Counted from the stretch's first letter, positions 24,269 through 33,581 are shown. The stretch is DNA of 64,000 nucleotides from Deinococcus peraridilitoris DSM 19664 (GCF_000317835.1 NC_019793.1:248001-312000); one strand, 5' to 3'. Notes: generated from the sequence alone by a model not told the origin. Numbers and translations are program-made.

Positions 24269-25305
24269 AAGACACGATGACGACGGTCAACATCCTCCTC
24301 GACACGCCCGAGGAAGCCCTGGCCCTGCTGGGCACGGGGGATGTCAACCTCCGCAAGATGCGAGAACTTTGCGACGCGAAACTGATCGCCCGTGGCGACA
24401 CCGTCACGATCAGCGGCGATGCCCGGCAGGTCGAGGTCGCCGAGAAACTGGTACATGACGCTCTGGGCACGGTTCGTTCAGGTGGTGAGGTCAGCCCGGA
24501 AACGCTGGAACGTTCGGCACGGCTGGGCGCCGAAGGGCGCAGCCTCAGTGCGGAGACCAGCACGACCGTTCAGTTGCCGCGCGGCCTGCGGGCCAAGACG
24601 CCTGGTCAGAAGGTCTACCTCGAAGCCATCGAGAAAAGTGACATCACGTTCGGCATTGGCCCTGCCGGAACCGGCAAAACCTACCTGGCAGTCGCGATGG
24701 CAGTCGCGGCCCTCAAAGCCCGCAAGGTCAAACGCATCATCCTGACCCGCCCGGCCGTCGAAGCGGGCGAGCGCCTGGGCTTTTTGCCCGGCGATCTGCA
24801 GGCCAAGATCGATCCGTACCTGCGTCCGCTCTACGACGCGCTGTACGACATGCTGGAAGCCGAACGCTTCGAAAGCTATCTCACGAGCGGCATCATCGAA
24901 GTTGCTCCACTGGCCTTTATGCGTGGCCGGACCCTGAACGACGCCTTTGTGATTCTCGACGAAGCGCAGAACACCACGGGCGAGCAGATGAAGATGTTTC
25001 TGACGCGCATGGGTTTCTCGAGCAAGGTGGTGGTGACTGGCGACGTCACCCAGATCGATTTGCCACGGCATGTCACGAGCGGCCTGGCGATCTCCAAGCG
25101 CATCCTGGGAGGCATCGACGGCATTCACTTCCACGAGTTCACCGAAGTGGACGTCGTGCGCCACCCGCTGGTCGGCCGGATCATCAAAGCTTACGAGACG
25201 GCCGAAAACGCCGAGGAAAACCGCCGTGCGGCCCGCCGTGGCGATTTGCCCTCGATTCCCGAGGACGAACGTGATCTCCCGACTCCGACCAACGGCGCCG
25301 AGTGA
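24265..25305 (+). CDS. phoH: PhoH-like ATPase/RNase-associated protein
   Basis: 346 residues. An N-terminal KH-like region (DTVTISGDARQVEVAEKLV) is followed by the PhoH ATPase domain with Walker A GPAGTGKTYLA, LTRPAVEAGE and Walker B FVILDEAQNT. PhoH and YbeY are regularly adjacent and linked to RNA metabolism (known). The TTG at 24265 is chosen because AGGAGA at 24255-24260 is 4 nt upstream; an ATG 12 nt further in (24277) is the alternative. ybeY follows after 16 bp. Confidence 0.9.
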   Translation: MKDTMTTVNILLDTPEEALALLGTGDVNLRKMRELCDAKLIARGDTVTISGDARQVEVAEKLVHDALGTVRSGGEVSPETLERSARLGAEGRSLSAETSTTVQLPRGLRAKTPGQKVYLEAIEKSDITFGIGPAGTGKTYLAVAMAVAALKARKVKRIILTRPAVEAGERLGFLPGDLQAKIDPYLRPLYDALYDMLEAERFESYLTSGIIEVAPLAFMRGRTLNDAFVILDEAQNTTGEQMKMFLTRMGFSSKVVVTGDVTQIDLPRHVTSGLAISKRILGGIDGIHFHEFTEVDVVRHPLVGRIIKAYETAENAEENRRAARRGDLPSIPEDERDLPTPTNGAE

Positions 25306-25321
25306 AGGCTCTCCGCCGGAC

Positions 25322-25801
25322 ATGATCGATCTGGTGGTGCGCAAGTCTCCCCCACCCGGCGTGCGGCGTGCGCTCCGGGTGGCCCTGAGGGGCGTCATGC
25401 GGCACTTCGGGGTGGAGGATAAATCGGTCACCGTGGTGCTGGTGGGCGACCGGACGATTCGGCAGCTCAAGCGCGAAACCTGGGGCGAGGACGCGGTCAC
25501 CGACGTGCTGTCGTTTCCGACCTTTGTGCCGGGCGATCCGTTCGTGCCGCCGCACCTGGGTGATATCGTGATCAGCCTCGACACGGCGGCGCGGCAGGCC
25601 GGGGCGCGCGGTCATACGCTGTCGCGTGAAATGTCGTTGCTCGCGTCGCATGGCCTGACGCACCTCGTGGGCTTCGATCACCCCCACGCCGAAGGGCTGG
25701 GTTTCGAGGAAGGTGCGACGGGTGAAGGATGGCAACCCTTTCATGCAGCGTGGCAGGCTGCCCAGGCTGAACTGGCTTCGCTGGCCGACCCGGTGCGCTA
25801 A
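25322..25801 (+). CDS. ybeY: Endoribonuclease YbeY (rRNA maturation factor)
   Basis: 159 residues with the zinc motif HGLTHLVGFDH (about residues 117-127) and the upstream TDVLSFP signature. YbeY processes 16S rRNA 3' ends and takes part in ribosome quality control. It lies 16 bp after phoH and 9 bp before dgkA, the standard phoH-ybeY-dgkA order. The start could be up to 17 codons further upstream, but no better ribosome site is seen there. Confidence 0.93.
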   Translation: MIDLVVRKSPPPGVRRALRVALRGVMRHFGVEDKSVTVVLVGDRTIRQLKRETWGEDAVTDVLSFPTFVPGDPFVPPHLGDIVISLDTAARQAGARGHTLSREMSLLASHGLTHLVGFDHPHAEGLGFEEGATGEGWQPFHAAWQAAQAELASLADPVR

Positions 25802-25810
25802 AACAGGGCC

Positions 25811-26233
25811 ATGAGGCCGCCTCGCTCTTCCAGGCCCGGTCCTGCCGCTTCGTTTGGCGCCCGAAGTCCGCACGCCGGCATTCACACCTGGTGCACTGCC
25901 GCGCGTTTCGCGCTGAGCGGGCTGGCCCATGCCTGGCGCACCCAGCCCAATTTTCGTACCGAAGTGGGTTGCGCCGCGCTGGCCATCATCCTCGCCGTGC
26001 TCCTGCGCGTACCGTTGACGCCCATCCTGCTTTCGTGTGCCCTGGTGCTGAGCCTCGAACTGGTGAACACGGCGATCGAGGCGGTGGTCGATCTCGTATC
26101 ACCCGAGTTTCACCCACTGGCAAAAATTGCCAAGGACGCCGGGGCGGGCGCGGTGCTGCTCGCTTCAGTGTTCGCGCTGCTGGTGGGCGCTTCCGAATTC
26201 CTGCCGCGTCTGTGGAGCGCCGCTGGCATGTAG
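25811..26233 (+). CDS. dgkA: Diacylglycerol/undecaprenol kinase family membrane protein
   Basis: 140 residues. The signature ELVNTAIEAVVDL and FHPLAKIAKDAGAGAVLL with three membrane helices (about 50-70, 73-95, 110-130) is that of the small DgkA family, which phosphorylates undecaprenol or diacylglycerol at the membrane. The N-terminal 30 residues are basic and proline-rich. It follows ybeY by 9 bp, so is part of the same operon. Confidence 0.9.
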   Translation: MRPPRSSRPGPAASFGARSPHAGIHTWCTAARFALSGLAHAWRTQPNFRTEVGCAALAIILAVLLRVPLTPILLSCALVLSLELVNTAIEAVVDLVSPEFHPLAKIAKDAGAGAVLLASVFALLVGASEFLPRLWSAAGM

Positions 26234-26329
26234 CGCGGGTCACCCTTGATGTGGCCTGGCCGGACGCCCCGGCTCTCGCGGACCACTCGACAGGGTTCGT
26301 TCATCACGAACGGCACGGAGCCTCCGTGC

Positions 26330-26335
26330 TACAAT
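26330..26335 (+). promoter_or_regulatory. -10 element of the Cys-rich protein/CorC operon
   Basis: TACAAT lies 11 nt before the ATG at 26347, which would give a leader of only a few bases. Confidence 0.5.
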
Positions 26336-26346
26336 CTGCTGATCTT

Positions 26347-26580
26347 ATGGACGAGCCTCCCAGTTCTGGCTCCGAGGCCCACGCCGCCCACGGACTTGCG
26401 CTCGCACGCGACTTGCGCCAACACGGGGCGGCCCTTTGCTGTAAGTGGAAGTGTCTCGGCTGTAAATATTTGGGCGATAACCACCCGGAGAGCGCCTTGG
26501 AGGCGCTTCTTCTGCAGGCCGCGCATAACCACACCGAAGTCCGCGGCCTCGCGGCGCGTAGGAGCGCGCCTTTTCGATGA
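26347..26580 (+). CDS. Small Cys-rich protein coupled to the CorC-type transporter
   Basis: 77 residues; not recognised. The central segment CCKWKCLGCKY contains four Cys in a tight CC-X3-C-X2-C array, followed by LGDNHPESALEALLLQAAHNH, suggesting a metal or Fe-S knuckle. The gene has its own -10 at 26330, and its TGA overlaps the ATG of the CorC/HlyC gene (ATGA), so the two proteins are probably made together. A metal-sensing or maturation role for the transporter is only an inference. Confidence 0.6.
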   Translation: MDEPPSSGSEAHAAHGLALARDLRQHGAALCCKWKCLGCKYLGDNHPESALEALLLQAAHNHTEVRGLAARRSAPFR

Positions 26581-27926
26581 GTGATATTTTCGGCCTCGCG
26601 GCCCTGTTTTTTCTGGTCCTGCTGAACGGATTTTTTGTGGCGGCCGAGTTCGCGCTTGTCAGCGTACGGCGCACCCGCATCGACCAGCTTGCCGAGGAAG
26701 GCATCGGTGCCGCGCGCATCGCACAGCGCGCGGTGCGCAATCTCGATCTGTACATCGCCGCCACGCAGCTGGGCATCACCATGGCCTCACTGGGCATCGG
26801 CTTCATCGCCGAGCCTGCCATTCACCACCTCGTGGAAGGCCCGCTCAGCCGCGCCGGTCTGGCTGAAGGCAGCGTCAACACCGCGTCCTTCGCGATCGCC
26901 TTCTCGATCTCCACGATTCTGCACATCGTCTTCGGAGAGCTGGCGCCCAAATCCATTGCGCTTCAGCGCTCCGAGGAGACCTCGCTGTGGGTCGTGCGTC
27001 CCCTGATGGCCTTCGCGTTCGTGTTTCGTCCGGCGATCTATCTGCTCAACGCCCTCGGGAACGGGGTAGTGAGTCTGATCGGACTGAAGCCGGTGTCAGG
27101 TCACCACACCGCCCACTCCGAAGAGGAAATCCGCATGATCGTCAGCGCCTCCAGTCAGGAAGGTGTGCTGGAGGACGATGAGAAGGAACTCGTCTACAAC
27201 GTCTTCGACCTCTCGGACACCATGCTGCGTTCGATCATGACGCCGCGGGTCGACATGGTGCTGGCCGACGCCAGCGCCACCCTGCGGCGGGTGCTGGAAC
27301 TCAACGAGGAGCACGGGTACTCACGGGTGCCCGCCTACCGCGACACACCTGACAACGTCATCGGCATCGTGCACACCTCGGATGTGCTGAAGCACCTGCA
27401 AGAGCTCGATCACGTCACCATCGGCGATATCGTGCGGCCCACCTATTACGCTCCCGAATCGATGCGGGTGAGCGACCTGCTGAGGACCATGCGCGAACGC
27501 AAATCGCACATGGCCATCGTGGTGGACGAGTTCGGTGGAACGGCAGGACTCGTGACGCTGGAAGACGTACTCGAAGAGATCGTCGGCGAAATCTACGACG
27601 AAACCGACGAGGAAGCGGAAGTGCAGGTCGAGCATCTGGGCGAGGGCGTCTACCGGCTGGACGCCTCGCTCAACATCGATGAGGTGGAAGAAGTGCTCGG
27701 CGTGGAACTCGACGGGCAGGAAGAAGCCGGGGAGTTCGATACGCTCGCGGGCTTTGTCACCCAGCACTTCGGCTACATTCCCACGGTTGGCGAGCGGTTT
27801 CAGTCCGAAGGCTGGGAGTTTCTGGTGGAGGGTGCCGATCAACGCCGCGTGATTCAGGTGGTGGCCAGCAAAATTCAACCCGTTCCGCTCCTCGAGAGCG
27901 GTGGAGACGCCGCATATGACAGTTGA
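26577..27926 (+). CDS. HlyC/CorC-family transporter (DUF21, CBS pair, CorC_HlyC)
   Basis: 449 residues. The DUF21 membrane domain (about 1-190, beginning with LLNGFFVAAEFALVSVRRTRI) is followed by a CBS pair opened by VFDLSDTMLRSIMTPRVDM (about 215-345) and the CorC_HlyC domain (about 365-440, FDTLAGFVTQHFGYIP). Members move Mg2+ or Co2+ or protect against them (CorB/CorC type). It overlaps the Cys-rich gene upstream (ATGA) and the cdd start downstream. Confidence 0.92.
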   Translation: MSDIFGLAALFFLVLLNGFFVAAEFALVSVRRTRIDQLAEEGIGAARIAQRAVRNLDLYIAATQLGITMASLGIGFIAEPAIHHLVEGPLSRAGLAEGSVNTASFAIAFSISTILHIVFGELAPKSIALQRSEETSLWVVRPLMAFAFVFRPAIYLLNALGNGVVSLIGLKPVSGHHTAHSEEEIRMIVSASSQEGVLEDDEKELVYNVFDLSDTMLRSIMTPRVDMVLADASATLRRVLELNEEHGYSRVPAYRDTPDNVIGIVHTSDVLKHLQELDHVTIGDIVRPTYYAPESMRVSDLLRTMRERKSHMAIVVDEFGGTAGLVTLEDVLEEIVGEIYDETDEEAEVQVEHLGEGVYRLDASLNIDEVEEVLGVELDGQEEAGEFDTLAGFVTQHFGYIPTVGERFQSEGWEFLVEGADQRRVIQVVASKIQPVPLLESGGDAAYDS

Positions 27927-28320
27927 TCAACAGACCGCCGATGCCGAACTCCTGAGCGCCGCACAACAGGCTTACCACAACGCCTACGCGCCTTACTCGA
28001 AATTCGGCGTGGGAGCGGCCCTGCGCACCCCGACCGGTGAGGTGTTCGCGGGTGCGAACGTCGAGAACGCCAGTTACGGTCTGGGGCGCTGCGCAGAGCA
28101 GAGTGCTGTGCAGGCCATGGCCACCACGGGGCAGCGCACCTTTACCGAGGTCGTGGTGTACAGCGAGGCGAGCCCACCGGCCAGCCCGTGCGGCGCGTGC
28201 CGGCAGGTCCTGTTCGAGTTCGCCCCAGAAGCGCAGGTCACCTGCGTCAATCACCTGGGAGAAGTCCTTTCCCTGCAGGTCAAGGAGCTGTTGCCTCACG
28301 GCTTTCGTCTGGGTGAATAG
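27916..28320 (+). CDS. cdd: Cytidine deaminase
   Basis: Deaminates cytidine and deoxycytidine in pyrimidine salvage. 134 residues, matching the small homotetrameric type. Zinc ligands lie in CAEQSA (Cys, catalytic Glu) and PCGACRQVL (two Cys). The ATG at 27916 has GGAGA at 27903-27907; an in-frame GTG exists at 27901. The start overlaps the end of the CorC gene by 11 nt. A strong hairpin follows the stop. Confidence 0.94.
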   Translation: MTVDQQTADAELLSAAQQAYHNAYAPYSKFGVGAALRTPTGEVFAGANVENASYGLGRCAEQSAVQAMATTGQRTFTEVVVYSEASPPASPCGACRQVLFEFAPEAQVTCVNHLGEVLSLQVKELLPHGFRLGE

Positions 28321-28338
28321 AGTAGGCTCGGCGCTTCG

Positions 28339-28376
28339 GAGAAGGGGTTCAGGCCGCACGGCCTGAACCCCTTCTC
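28339..28376. terminator. 18-bp perfect hairpin after cdd
   Basis: Arms 28339-28356 and 28359-28376 are exact complements (GAGAAGGGGTTC... outward). There is no T-run, but it sits 19 bp after the cdd stop and before the recG promoter, as expected of a transcription stop. Confidence 0.65.
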
Positions 28377-28411
28377 GTGCGCGTACTGGGCACGCGTGGG
28401 CGGCGTCCCGG

Positions 28412-28438
28412 TTGCCGTTCGGTCCGAGCGGGTATACT
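28412..28438 (+). promoter_or_regulatory. Promoter of recG (-35 TTGCCG, -10 TATACT)
   Basis: TTGCCG 28412-28417 and TATACT 28433-28438, spacing 15 nt. The -10 ends 8 nt before the ATG at 28447. Confidence 0.6.
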
Positions 28439-28446
28439 TCCGGGCG

Positions 28447-30789
28447 ATGGCCACCGTGCAGGAGCTGCGCGACAAACTTCGCAAACCGCTGGAGCGTGAA
28501 CTGCTGACCGGCTGCAGCAACCGTGTGGTGGCAGGCGGCGTGGAAAAGCTGCTGGAGCATCTGGGCAAACCCTTTCCGCAGGTGCGCGAGGCCCTCCGCG
28601 GCTATGCGGCAATGGACGAAGACGAACGTGGCGAGCGCTTGCGTGCAGCGCTGGCGTTGCTCAGTGACGCGCCCCGCCCGAGCACTGAGCGCAGTACTGG
28701 GGCACGCAGCGCTCCGCCCGTGACGCTCGATCCCACTGCGCGGCTGCAACCCGGCGATGAAGTCTCCAAACTCGACCTGGGACCGGGCAGCGTGAAGAAG
28801 CTCCACGCCCTGGGGCTCCGGACGGTGCGCGACGTGCTGCACCATTATCCCCGCAAGCACGAGGACCGCCGCGCCCTGCCCAACTTGCAAGACGTTCAGG
28901 ACGGCGAGAAGCTGACGGTACAAGGCGTGGTGGTGTCCAAGACCCGCCGCACACCCAAACCGGGCATGTTGATTCTGGAGGCCGTATTGCAGGACGCCTG
29001 GGGGCAGAAGGTTCGCTGCACCTGGTTTTCACAGCCATGGGTGGAAAAGCAGCTCAGGGAAGGTGCACGTCTGATCGTCTCCGGCCGCGCCAAGCGCTTC
29101 GGACGTACCCTGCAACTGGGCGTGGAATACTTCGAAACTGAGGACGAGGGTAAGGACAGCCTCTCGATCAACCGCATCGTGGGGGTGTACGACAGCAAGG
29201 ACGGCATCAGCCAGGCGTTCTTGCGCCGGGCAGTGCAGCAGTGCCTCGCGCGCACCGACCTCGGTGATTACCTGACCGCGCCGTCGCGTGCGCGCTACGC
29301 GCTGACCGACCTCGCCGACGCCCTGTCCGGCATTCATTTTCCCACTGACGAGGATCACCTGACACGCGCCATGGCGCGACTGCGCTTCGACGAGTACCTG
29401 TTTCTGGAGCTGCGGGTGCTGCTGCAAGGCGAGGAAGGGGTGCTGCTCGGCAAGCGGTTCTCGGCGAGCGAACAGGACATGTCGACGTTCGAGGCGTCAC
29501 TGCCATTTCGCTTTACGGGCGCGCAGAAGCGCGTGCTGCTGGAAATTGCCGATGATATGCGCTCGGAACGGCAGATGGCCCGGCTGGTGCAGGGGGACGT
29601 GGGCAGCGGAAAAACCGCCGTGGCCGCCTGCGCGCTGTACCTCGCCGCGCGCGACGGCTACCAGGGCGCCTTGATGGCGCCCACCGAGATTCTGGCCCGG
29701 CAGCACTTCGCCAATCTGCAGGGCTACCTGTATCCGCTTGGCGTGCGGCTGGGCCTGCTGATCGGGGCGATGACCGGCAAACAGAAGGCCGAAATGCAGC
29801 GCGCCATCGCAAGCGGCGAAATCGACGTGGTGATCGGTACGCAGGCCCTGATTCAGGAAAGCGTGACTTTCAACAACCTCGGTTTGGCCGTGGTGGACGA
29901 GGAACACCGCTTCGGGGTGATGCAACGGCGCAAGCTGCTGCAAAGCCGCCCCGACGTGCTGGTGATGAGCGCCACTCCCATTCCGCGTTCGTTGGCGCTG
30001 ACCGCTTACGGCGACCTGGAACTGTCCATCATCGACGAATTGCCCCCGGGCCGCACGCCCATCGAAACGAAGCTGCTCGCCGATACCCACCGGGCGCAGG
30101 CGTACGGTTTTGTGATGACCCAGATTCGCGAGGGCCGTCAGGCGTATGTGGTGGCCTCCTTGATCGACGAATCCGAGACGCTCACCGAGCTGATGGCCGC
30201 TTCCGCGCTCGCGGAGAATCTGCGTGGCCTGCTGCCGGAGGCGCGCATCGCGCTGCTGCATGGCAAGATGAGCGCCGCCGAGAAAGAGGACGTGATGGCA
30301 CGTTTCCGCGCACGCGAATTCGATCTGCTGGTGTCCACCACCGTCATTGAGGTGGGCGTGGACGTGCCGAACTCGACCGTGATGGTGATCGAGAACGCCG
30401 AACGCTTCGGCCTCGCCCAGCTGCACCAGTTGCGCGGTCGGGTCGGTCGGGGCAGCCTCAAGAGCTACTGCATCCTGATTGCCGGAGACCACAGCAAGAA
30501 GACGCGGCAGCGTCTCAAGGTCATCGAGGGCAATACGGACGGCTTCGTGATCGCTGAGGCTGACCTGAAACTGCGTGGTCCCGGCGAGATTCGCGGCACC
30601 CGCCAGTCTGGCCTGCCCGACCTCAAGCTCGGTGACATCATCAGCGACGTGGAAGTCATCGAGCGCGCCCGCGAACTTGCCAAAGCGATGCTGAAAAGTG
30701 ATCCGCAACTCGCGCATCCCCGCCTGAACGCACTCAAAAGCGAGTTGCAGGAACGGGCAGCGCAGGTGGCATACCGTGAGGTGATCTGA
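28447..30789 (+). CDS. recG: ATP-dependent DNA helicase RecG
   Basis: Remodels stalled forks and branched DNA. 780 residues, longer than the E. coli protein because of an N-terminal extension of about 100 residues ([13 protein letters not shown]...), as in other Deinococcus-type RecG. After it come the wedge/OB region ([34 protein letters not shown]), Walker [34 protein letters not shown] and the terminal [12 protein letters not shown] with TRQSGLPDL. The start is set by the TATACT at 28433. Confidence 0.96.
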   Translation: MATVQELRDKLRKPLERELLTGCSNRVVAGGVEKLLEHLGKPFPQVREALRGYAAMDEDERGERLRAALALLSDAPRPSTERSTGARSAPPVTLDPTARLQPGDEVSKLDLGPGSVKKLHALGLRTVRDVLHHYPRKHEDRRALPNLQDVQDGEKLTVQGVVVSKTRRTPKPGMLILEAVLQDAWGQKVRCTWFSQPWVEKQLREGARLIVSGRAKRFGRTLQLGVEYFETEDEGKDSLSINRIVGVYDSKDGISQAFLRRAVQQCLARTDLGDYLTAPSRARYALTDLADALSGIHFPTDEDHLTRAMARLRFDEYLFLELRVLLQGEEGVLLGKRFSASEQDMSTFEASLPFRFTGAQKRVLLEIADDMRSERQMARLVQGDVGSGKTAVAACALYLAARDGYQGALMAPTEILARQHFANLQGYLYPLGVRLGLLIGAMTGKQKAEMQRAIASGEIDVVIGTQALIQESVTFNNLGLAVVDEEHRFGVMQRRKLLQSRPDVLVMSATPIPRSLALTAYGDLELSIIDELPPGRTPIETKLLADTHRAQAYGFVMTQIREGRQAYVVASLIDESETLTELMAASALAENLRGLLPEARIALLHGKMSAAEKEDVMARFRAREFDLLVSTTVIEVGVDVPNSTVMVIENAERFGLAQLHQLRGRVGRGSLKSYCILIAGDHSKKTRQRLKVIEGNTDGFVIAEADLKLRGPGEIRGTRQSGLPDLKLGDIISDVEVIERARELAKAMLKSDPQLAHPRLNALKSELQERAAQVAYREVI

Positions 30790-31043
30790 GCCCTGAATTG
30801 ACACCGCGAGCCTGCCGCTCAGCCGCAGGTAAATGTCGGTTCAGCACTCGTTCAACGTCCGACCAAAACTGCTCCCCGCGCAGTGACATGTTTGCCACGA
30901 GTGAACTGACAGACTGTGAGTCATAAGCGCAGCTTTGAGCGGGCAAGTAGATCCGCGCGCAGCGAGAGGTCGGACAGGCAGACGCCCCGGCCTCTCCCTT
31001 TTTGCAGTCTCGTCTGCCCAGCGCCGCACGCTTACATTGGCCC

Positions 31044-31049
31044 TACACT
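31044..31049 (+). promoter_or_regulatory. Leaderless -10 element of the SDR gene at 31056
   Basis: TACACT lies 6 nt before the ATG. The preceding 250 bases after recG hold no gene I can support. Confidence 0.55.
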
Positions 31050-31055
31050 GGCCCC

Positions 31056-31910
31056 ATGGCGGACTTGACCCTTTCAGGCAAAAACGCTCTGATCACCGGA
31101 GCAACCGGCGGCATCGGCAAGGTCACGGCGCGCGAGCTGGCGCGGCAGGGTGCGCGGGTCACCGTGGTGGGTCGCGACCCCGTCAGAACTCGGGCTACCG
31201 TGGACGAACTGCGTCTTGCCACCGGCAATCACCAGATCGAAGGGCTGCTGGCCGACCTCGGAGTGCAGTCTCAGGTGCGCGCGCTGGCCACCCGTTTCCA
31301 GGCACGCCATGAACACCTCGACATCCTGGTGAACAATGCCGGAGCGCTCCATGCCGAGCGTGGTGAGACGCCCGAGGGCATCGAGCAGACTTGGGCAGTC
31401 AACCATCTGGGCTATTTTCTCCTGACGACCGAGCTGTTGAGTCTGCTGACACGGTCACCAGGTGCGCGCATCGTCAATGTCGCGTCCGAAGCCCACCGTG
31501 CCGGCACGATGAATTGGGGTGACCTGGAAGGTCGCCGTGGCTACCACGGTTTTCGGGCGTACGCGCAGAGCAAGCTGGCCAACATACTGTTCACCCGTGA
31601 ACTGGCGCGTCGGCTGCGTCCTTTCGGCGTCAGCGCCAACGCCGTACATCCGGGTGTGGTGGCCTCTGGCTTCGGCAAAAACAACCGGGGCATGACGGGA
31701 CTGCTGTGGACCGTGCTCTCCCCTTTTGCACGCACTCAGGAACAGGGCGCCCGCACCAGCGTCTATGTCGCGTCCAGCCCGGCAGTTGATGGACTGACCG
31801 GGCGCTACTTTGCCCGCGAGCGCGTAGCCCAGCCCGCGCCGTTCGCGCTCGACGACGCGGCCGCCCTCCGGCTCTGGCAGGTCAGTGAAGAGATGATCCA
31901 AACCCGCTGA
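31056..31910 (+). CDS. Short-chain dehydrogenase (retinol dehydrogenase-like)
   Basis: 284 residues. The cofactor motif TGATGGIG, NNAG, the catalytic Ser in NVASEAHRAG and an intact YAQSK give a functional SDR of the extended WWOX/RDH-like type. The substrate cannot be inferred. Unlike the SDR at 17252 it keeps the standard catalytic residues. Monocistronic from a leaderless promoter. Confidence 0.85.
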   Translation: MADLTLSGKNALITGATGGIGKVTARELARQGARVTVVGRDPVRTRATVDELRLATGNHQIEGLLADLGVQSQVRALATRFQARHEHLDILVNNAGALHAERGETPEGIEQTWAVNHLGYFLLTTELLSLLTRSPGARIVNVASEAHRAGTMNWGDLEGRRGYHGFRAYAQSKLANILFTRELARRLRPFGVSANAVHPGVVASGFGKNNRGMTGLLWTVLSPFARTQEQGARTSVYVASSPAVDGLTGRYFARERVAQPAPFALDDAAALRLWQVSEEMIQTR

Positions 31911-32096
31911 CCCAGGAAAGCCCCTCACACCGAATAACGCCCGGCAAGTGCTGAGCACCCGGTCAGCCTGACCCCATCGCCCGAGCCATCCCGTGAAACC
32001 GCAGATTTCCTGGAGAGTGTTTGGCGCTGTCCGCGCCCACGCGTGCATTCAGATTCGACTCATGAGTATGGTCTGAAAAGACTTCTTCTGAGCCTT

Positions 32097-32119
32097 CGCC
32101 GACGCCTGAAAGGTCGGCG
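32097..32119 (+). terminator. Possible terminator hairpin
   Basis: CGCCGAC (32097-32103) pairs with GTCGGCG (32113-32119) around a 9-nt loop, followed by CTTTCTG. Candidate terminator of the upstream SDR transcript or of a leader RNA. Confidence 0.4.
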
Positions 32120-32223
32120 CTTTCTGTGGCAGGGAGAAAGCGTGATGGCGCGTTTTTTGCCGTGTGAGCAGTTCCCGCTTTCTGACTGGCCTGTAAGGCT
32201 CTTGTCAGAAGGCCGATGTTAAT

Positions 32224-32252
32224 TTGCCTTGAGGTTCATGAGGTTCTAGTAA
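32224..32252 (+). promoter_or_regulatory. Candidate promoter of the chemosensory operon
   Basis: TTGCCT (32224-32229) and TAGTAA (32247-32252) are 17 nt apart. The spacer contains the direct repeat GAGGTTC-AT-GAGGTTC, which could bind a regulator on one helix face. This is a best guess among weak candidates. Confidence 0.3.
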
Positions 32253-32368
32253 ATGGACATCCGACGTCCCGCAGTACCCGGAAAGGAGGCTCCTACTTTC
32301 GTCCACTCGTGCTCGCCTGTTGCTTTGAACTCCGGCCGCCCACCCCGCGCTTTATCAAGGAACTGAAA

Positions 32369-33154
32369 ATGGAGACACCACACATTGCATCAAGCTGGAA
32401 CGGAATGTTCCTGGCGCTTTCGTGCCTGCTTGCCTGGAGTGCCTCGCTGCTGGCACTGGATCTGGGAGATCGGGCGCACAAAGCCAACGGTGCCCGGTGG
32501 GGTTTGTGGTGGACCGTTCAGGGTTTCATTCTTGGATACGGCGTGTGGGCCATTCAGGCGGTTGATCTCCTGATCGTTGGTCGCAGCACTGGGGCGGCGT
32601 ATGACCTCAACCTGGTCCTGGCGAGCGGTGTCGTGGCAGTCGGCTGCACGATGGCTGCACTCAGGATGGGTCAGACCGAAATCTGGCCAGTCCGCTGCGG
32701 CGGAATCGTGCTGTTCGGCCTTGGAGCGTATGCCACCTCGCTGGTCGGGATGGCCTCGGTGGTGTCAGGTCCCTCAGGTGAGGCTGCGCCAGGAAGCTGG
32801 GGGCTGGGTGTAAGCGCGGTTTCGTGCAGCATTGCGCTCTGGCTGTTCACGCTCGTCAATGGACAGCGTGACGCCTGGCGGCCAACGGCCAGCGTGCGTA
32901 CCCGCACGCTGGTCGCTCTCGGACTGAGCGTTGCCGTGACCGTGTCCCATTACTCCAGCCTGAGCACGGGAAGCTTTACGGGGACAGGAGATGGCTGGCT
33001 CGGCATCCTCGGATCCGGCGTCTCGGGCCTCATCGACGCCACCACCATGGTGACGGTCGTGGCTTTTGCCACGCTGCTGATGCTGGGTGTGACGGTGCTG
33101 AGCATCGTCATGAACAGTGACGGCAGCGAAGTCTTTCAGGAACACGGCGGCTGA
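32369..33154 (+). CDS. MHYT-like seven-helix membrane protein, first gene of chemosensory operon
   Basis: 261 residues with about seven membrane helices and no soluble output domain. The opening (CLLAWSASLLALDLGDR) and repeat spacing resemble MHYT sensor proteins. The metal-binding MHYT motifs are degenerate: WAIQAVDLL, SLVGMAS and VSHYSSLS replace the canonical copies. The ATG at 32369 has AAGGA 7 nt upstream. It is followed 60 bp later by cheY. It may feed a membrane signal to the receptors of the operon (inference). Confidence 0.6.
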   Translation: METPHIASSWNGMFLALSCLLAWSASLLALDLGDRAHKANGARWGLWWTVQGFILGYGVWAIQAVDLLIVGRSTGAAYDLNLVLASGVVAVGCTMAALRMGQTEIWPVRCGGIVLFGLGAYATSLVGMASVVSGPSGEAAPGSWGLGVSAVSCSIALWLFTLVNGQRDAWRPTASVRTRTLVALGLSVAVTVSHYSSLSTGSFTGTGDGWLGILGSGVSGLIDATTMVTVVAFATLLMLGVTVLSIVMNSDGSEVFQEHGG

Positions 33155-33214
33155 GCGGCTGCCGCTTTCGTCCATTTCGCCCAAACATCATTTCTTTCCA
33201 CAAGGAGCAGTCAC

Positions 33215-33577
33215 ATGGCCAAAATCGTAATTGTCGACGACTCGAACGCAGACCTCAAGCTGATGGAGAGCATTCTGACCTCCGGCAGCCACACGGTCAC
33301 CGCACTCAACGACCCCACGTTGGCCGAAGAGCGCATTGCCAGCGAGAAACCCGATCTGGTGATGCTCGACGTGGTGATGCCCGCCAAGAACGGCTACGAA
33401 GTGCTGCGTGGACTGAAGCGCAATCCGGTCACCAAGGACCTGCCGGTGGTGCTGGTCAGCTCGAAGGCGGCTGACACCGACGTGCGCTGGGGCCTGCGTC
33501 AGGGCGCCAGTGAGTACATCACCAAGCCCTACACGGCCGAGCAGGTTCTGGCCGCGGTCCGAAAGGTGGTGGGCTGA
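33215..33577 (+). CDS. CheY/PilH-like single-domain response regulator
   Basis: 120 residues, receiver only: acidic pair in IVDDSN, phosphoacceptor Asp in LVMLDVVMPAKNGYE, the conserved Ser in LVSSKA and Lys in ITKPY. AAGGAG sits about 10 nt before the ATG. Single receivers in such operons act as motor regulators or phosphate sinks. The CheW-like gene follows after 4 nt. Confidence 0.9.
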   Translation: MAKIVIVDDSNADLKLMESILTSGSHTVTALNDPTLAEERIASEKPDLVMLDVVMPAKNGYEVLRGLKRNPVTKDLPVVLVSSKAADTDVRWGLRQGASEYITKPYTAEQVLAAVRKVVG

Positions 33578-33581
33578 GACC

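Larger units (their letters stand above)
31911..32368. other. 458-bp non-coding region with stem-loops before the chemosensory operon
   Basis: No supportable gene. A 7-bp GC stem at 32097-32119 followed by CTTTCT looks like a weak terminator. A second structure pairs TTCTGAC (32180-32186) with GTCAGAA (32204-32210) around an inner GCC/GGC hairpin. Then a direct repeat GAGGTTC occurs twice (32231-32237 and 32240-32246). The right half is less GC-rich than the coding sequence around it. It probably carries the operon promoter and possibly a regulatory RNA. Confidence 0.5.

Noticed and set aside
30734..31029. Minus-strand frames between recG and the SDR gene
   Set aside because: No ribosome site, leaderless -10 or family motif; one overlaps the recG end.
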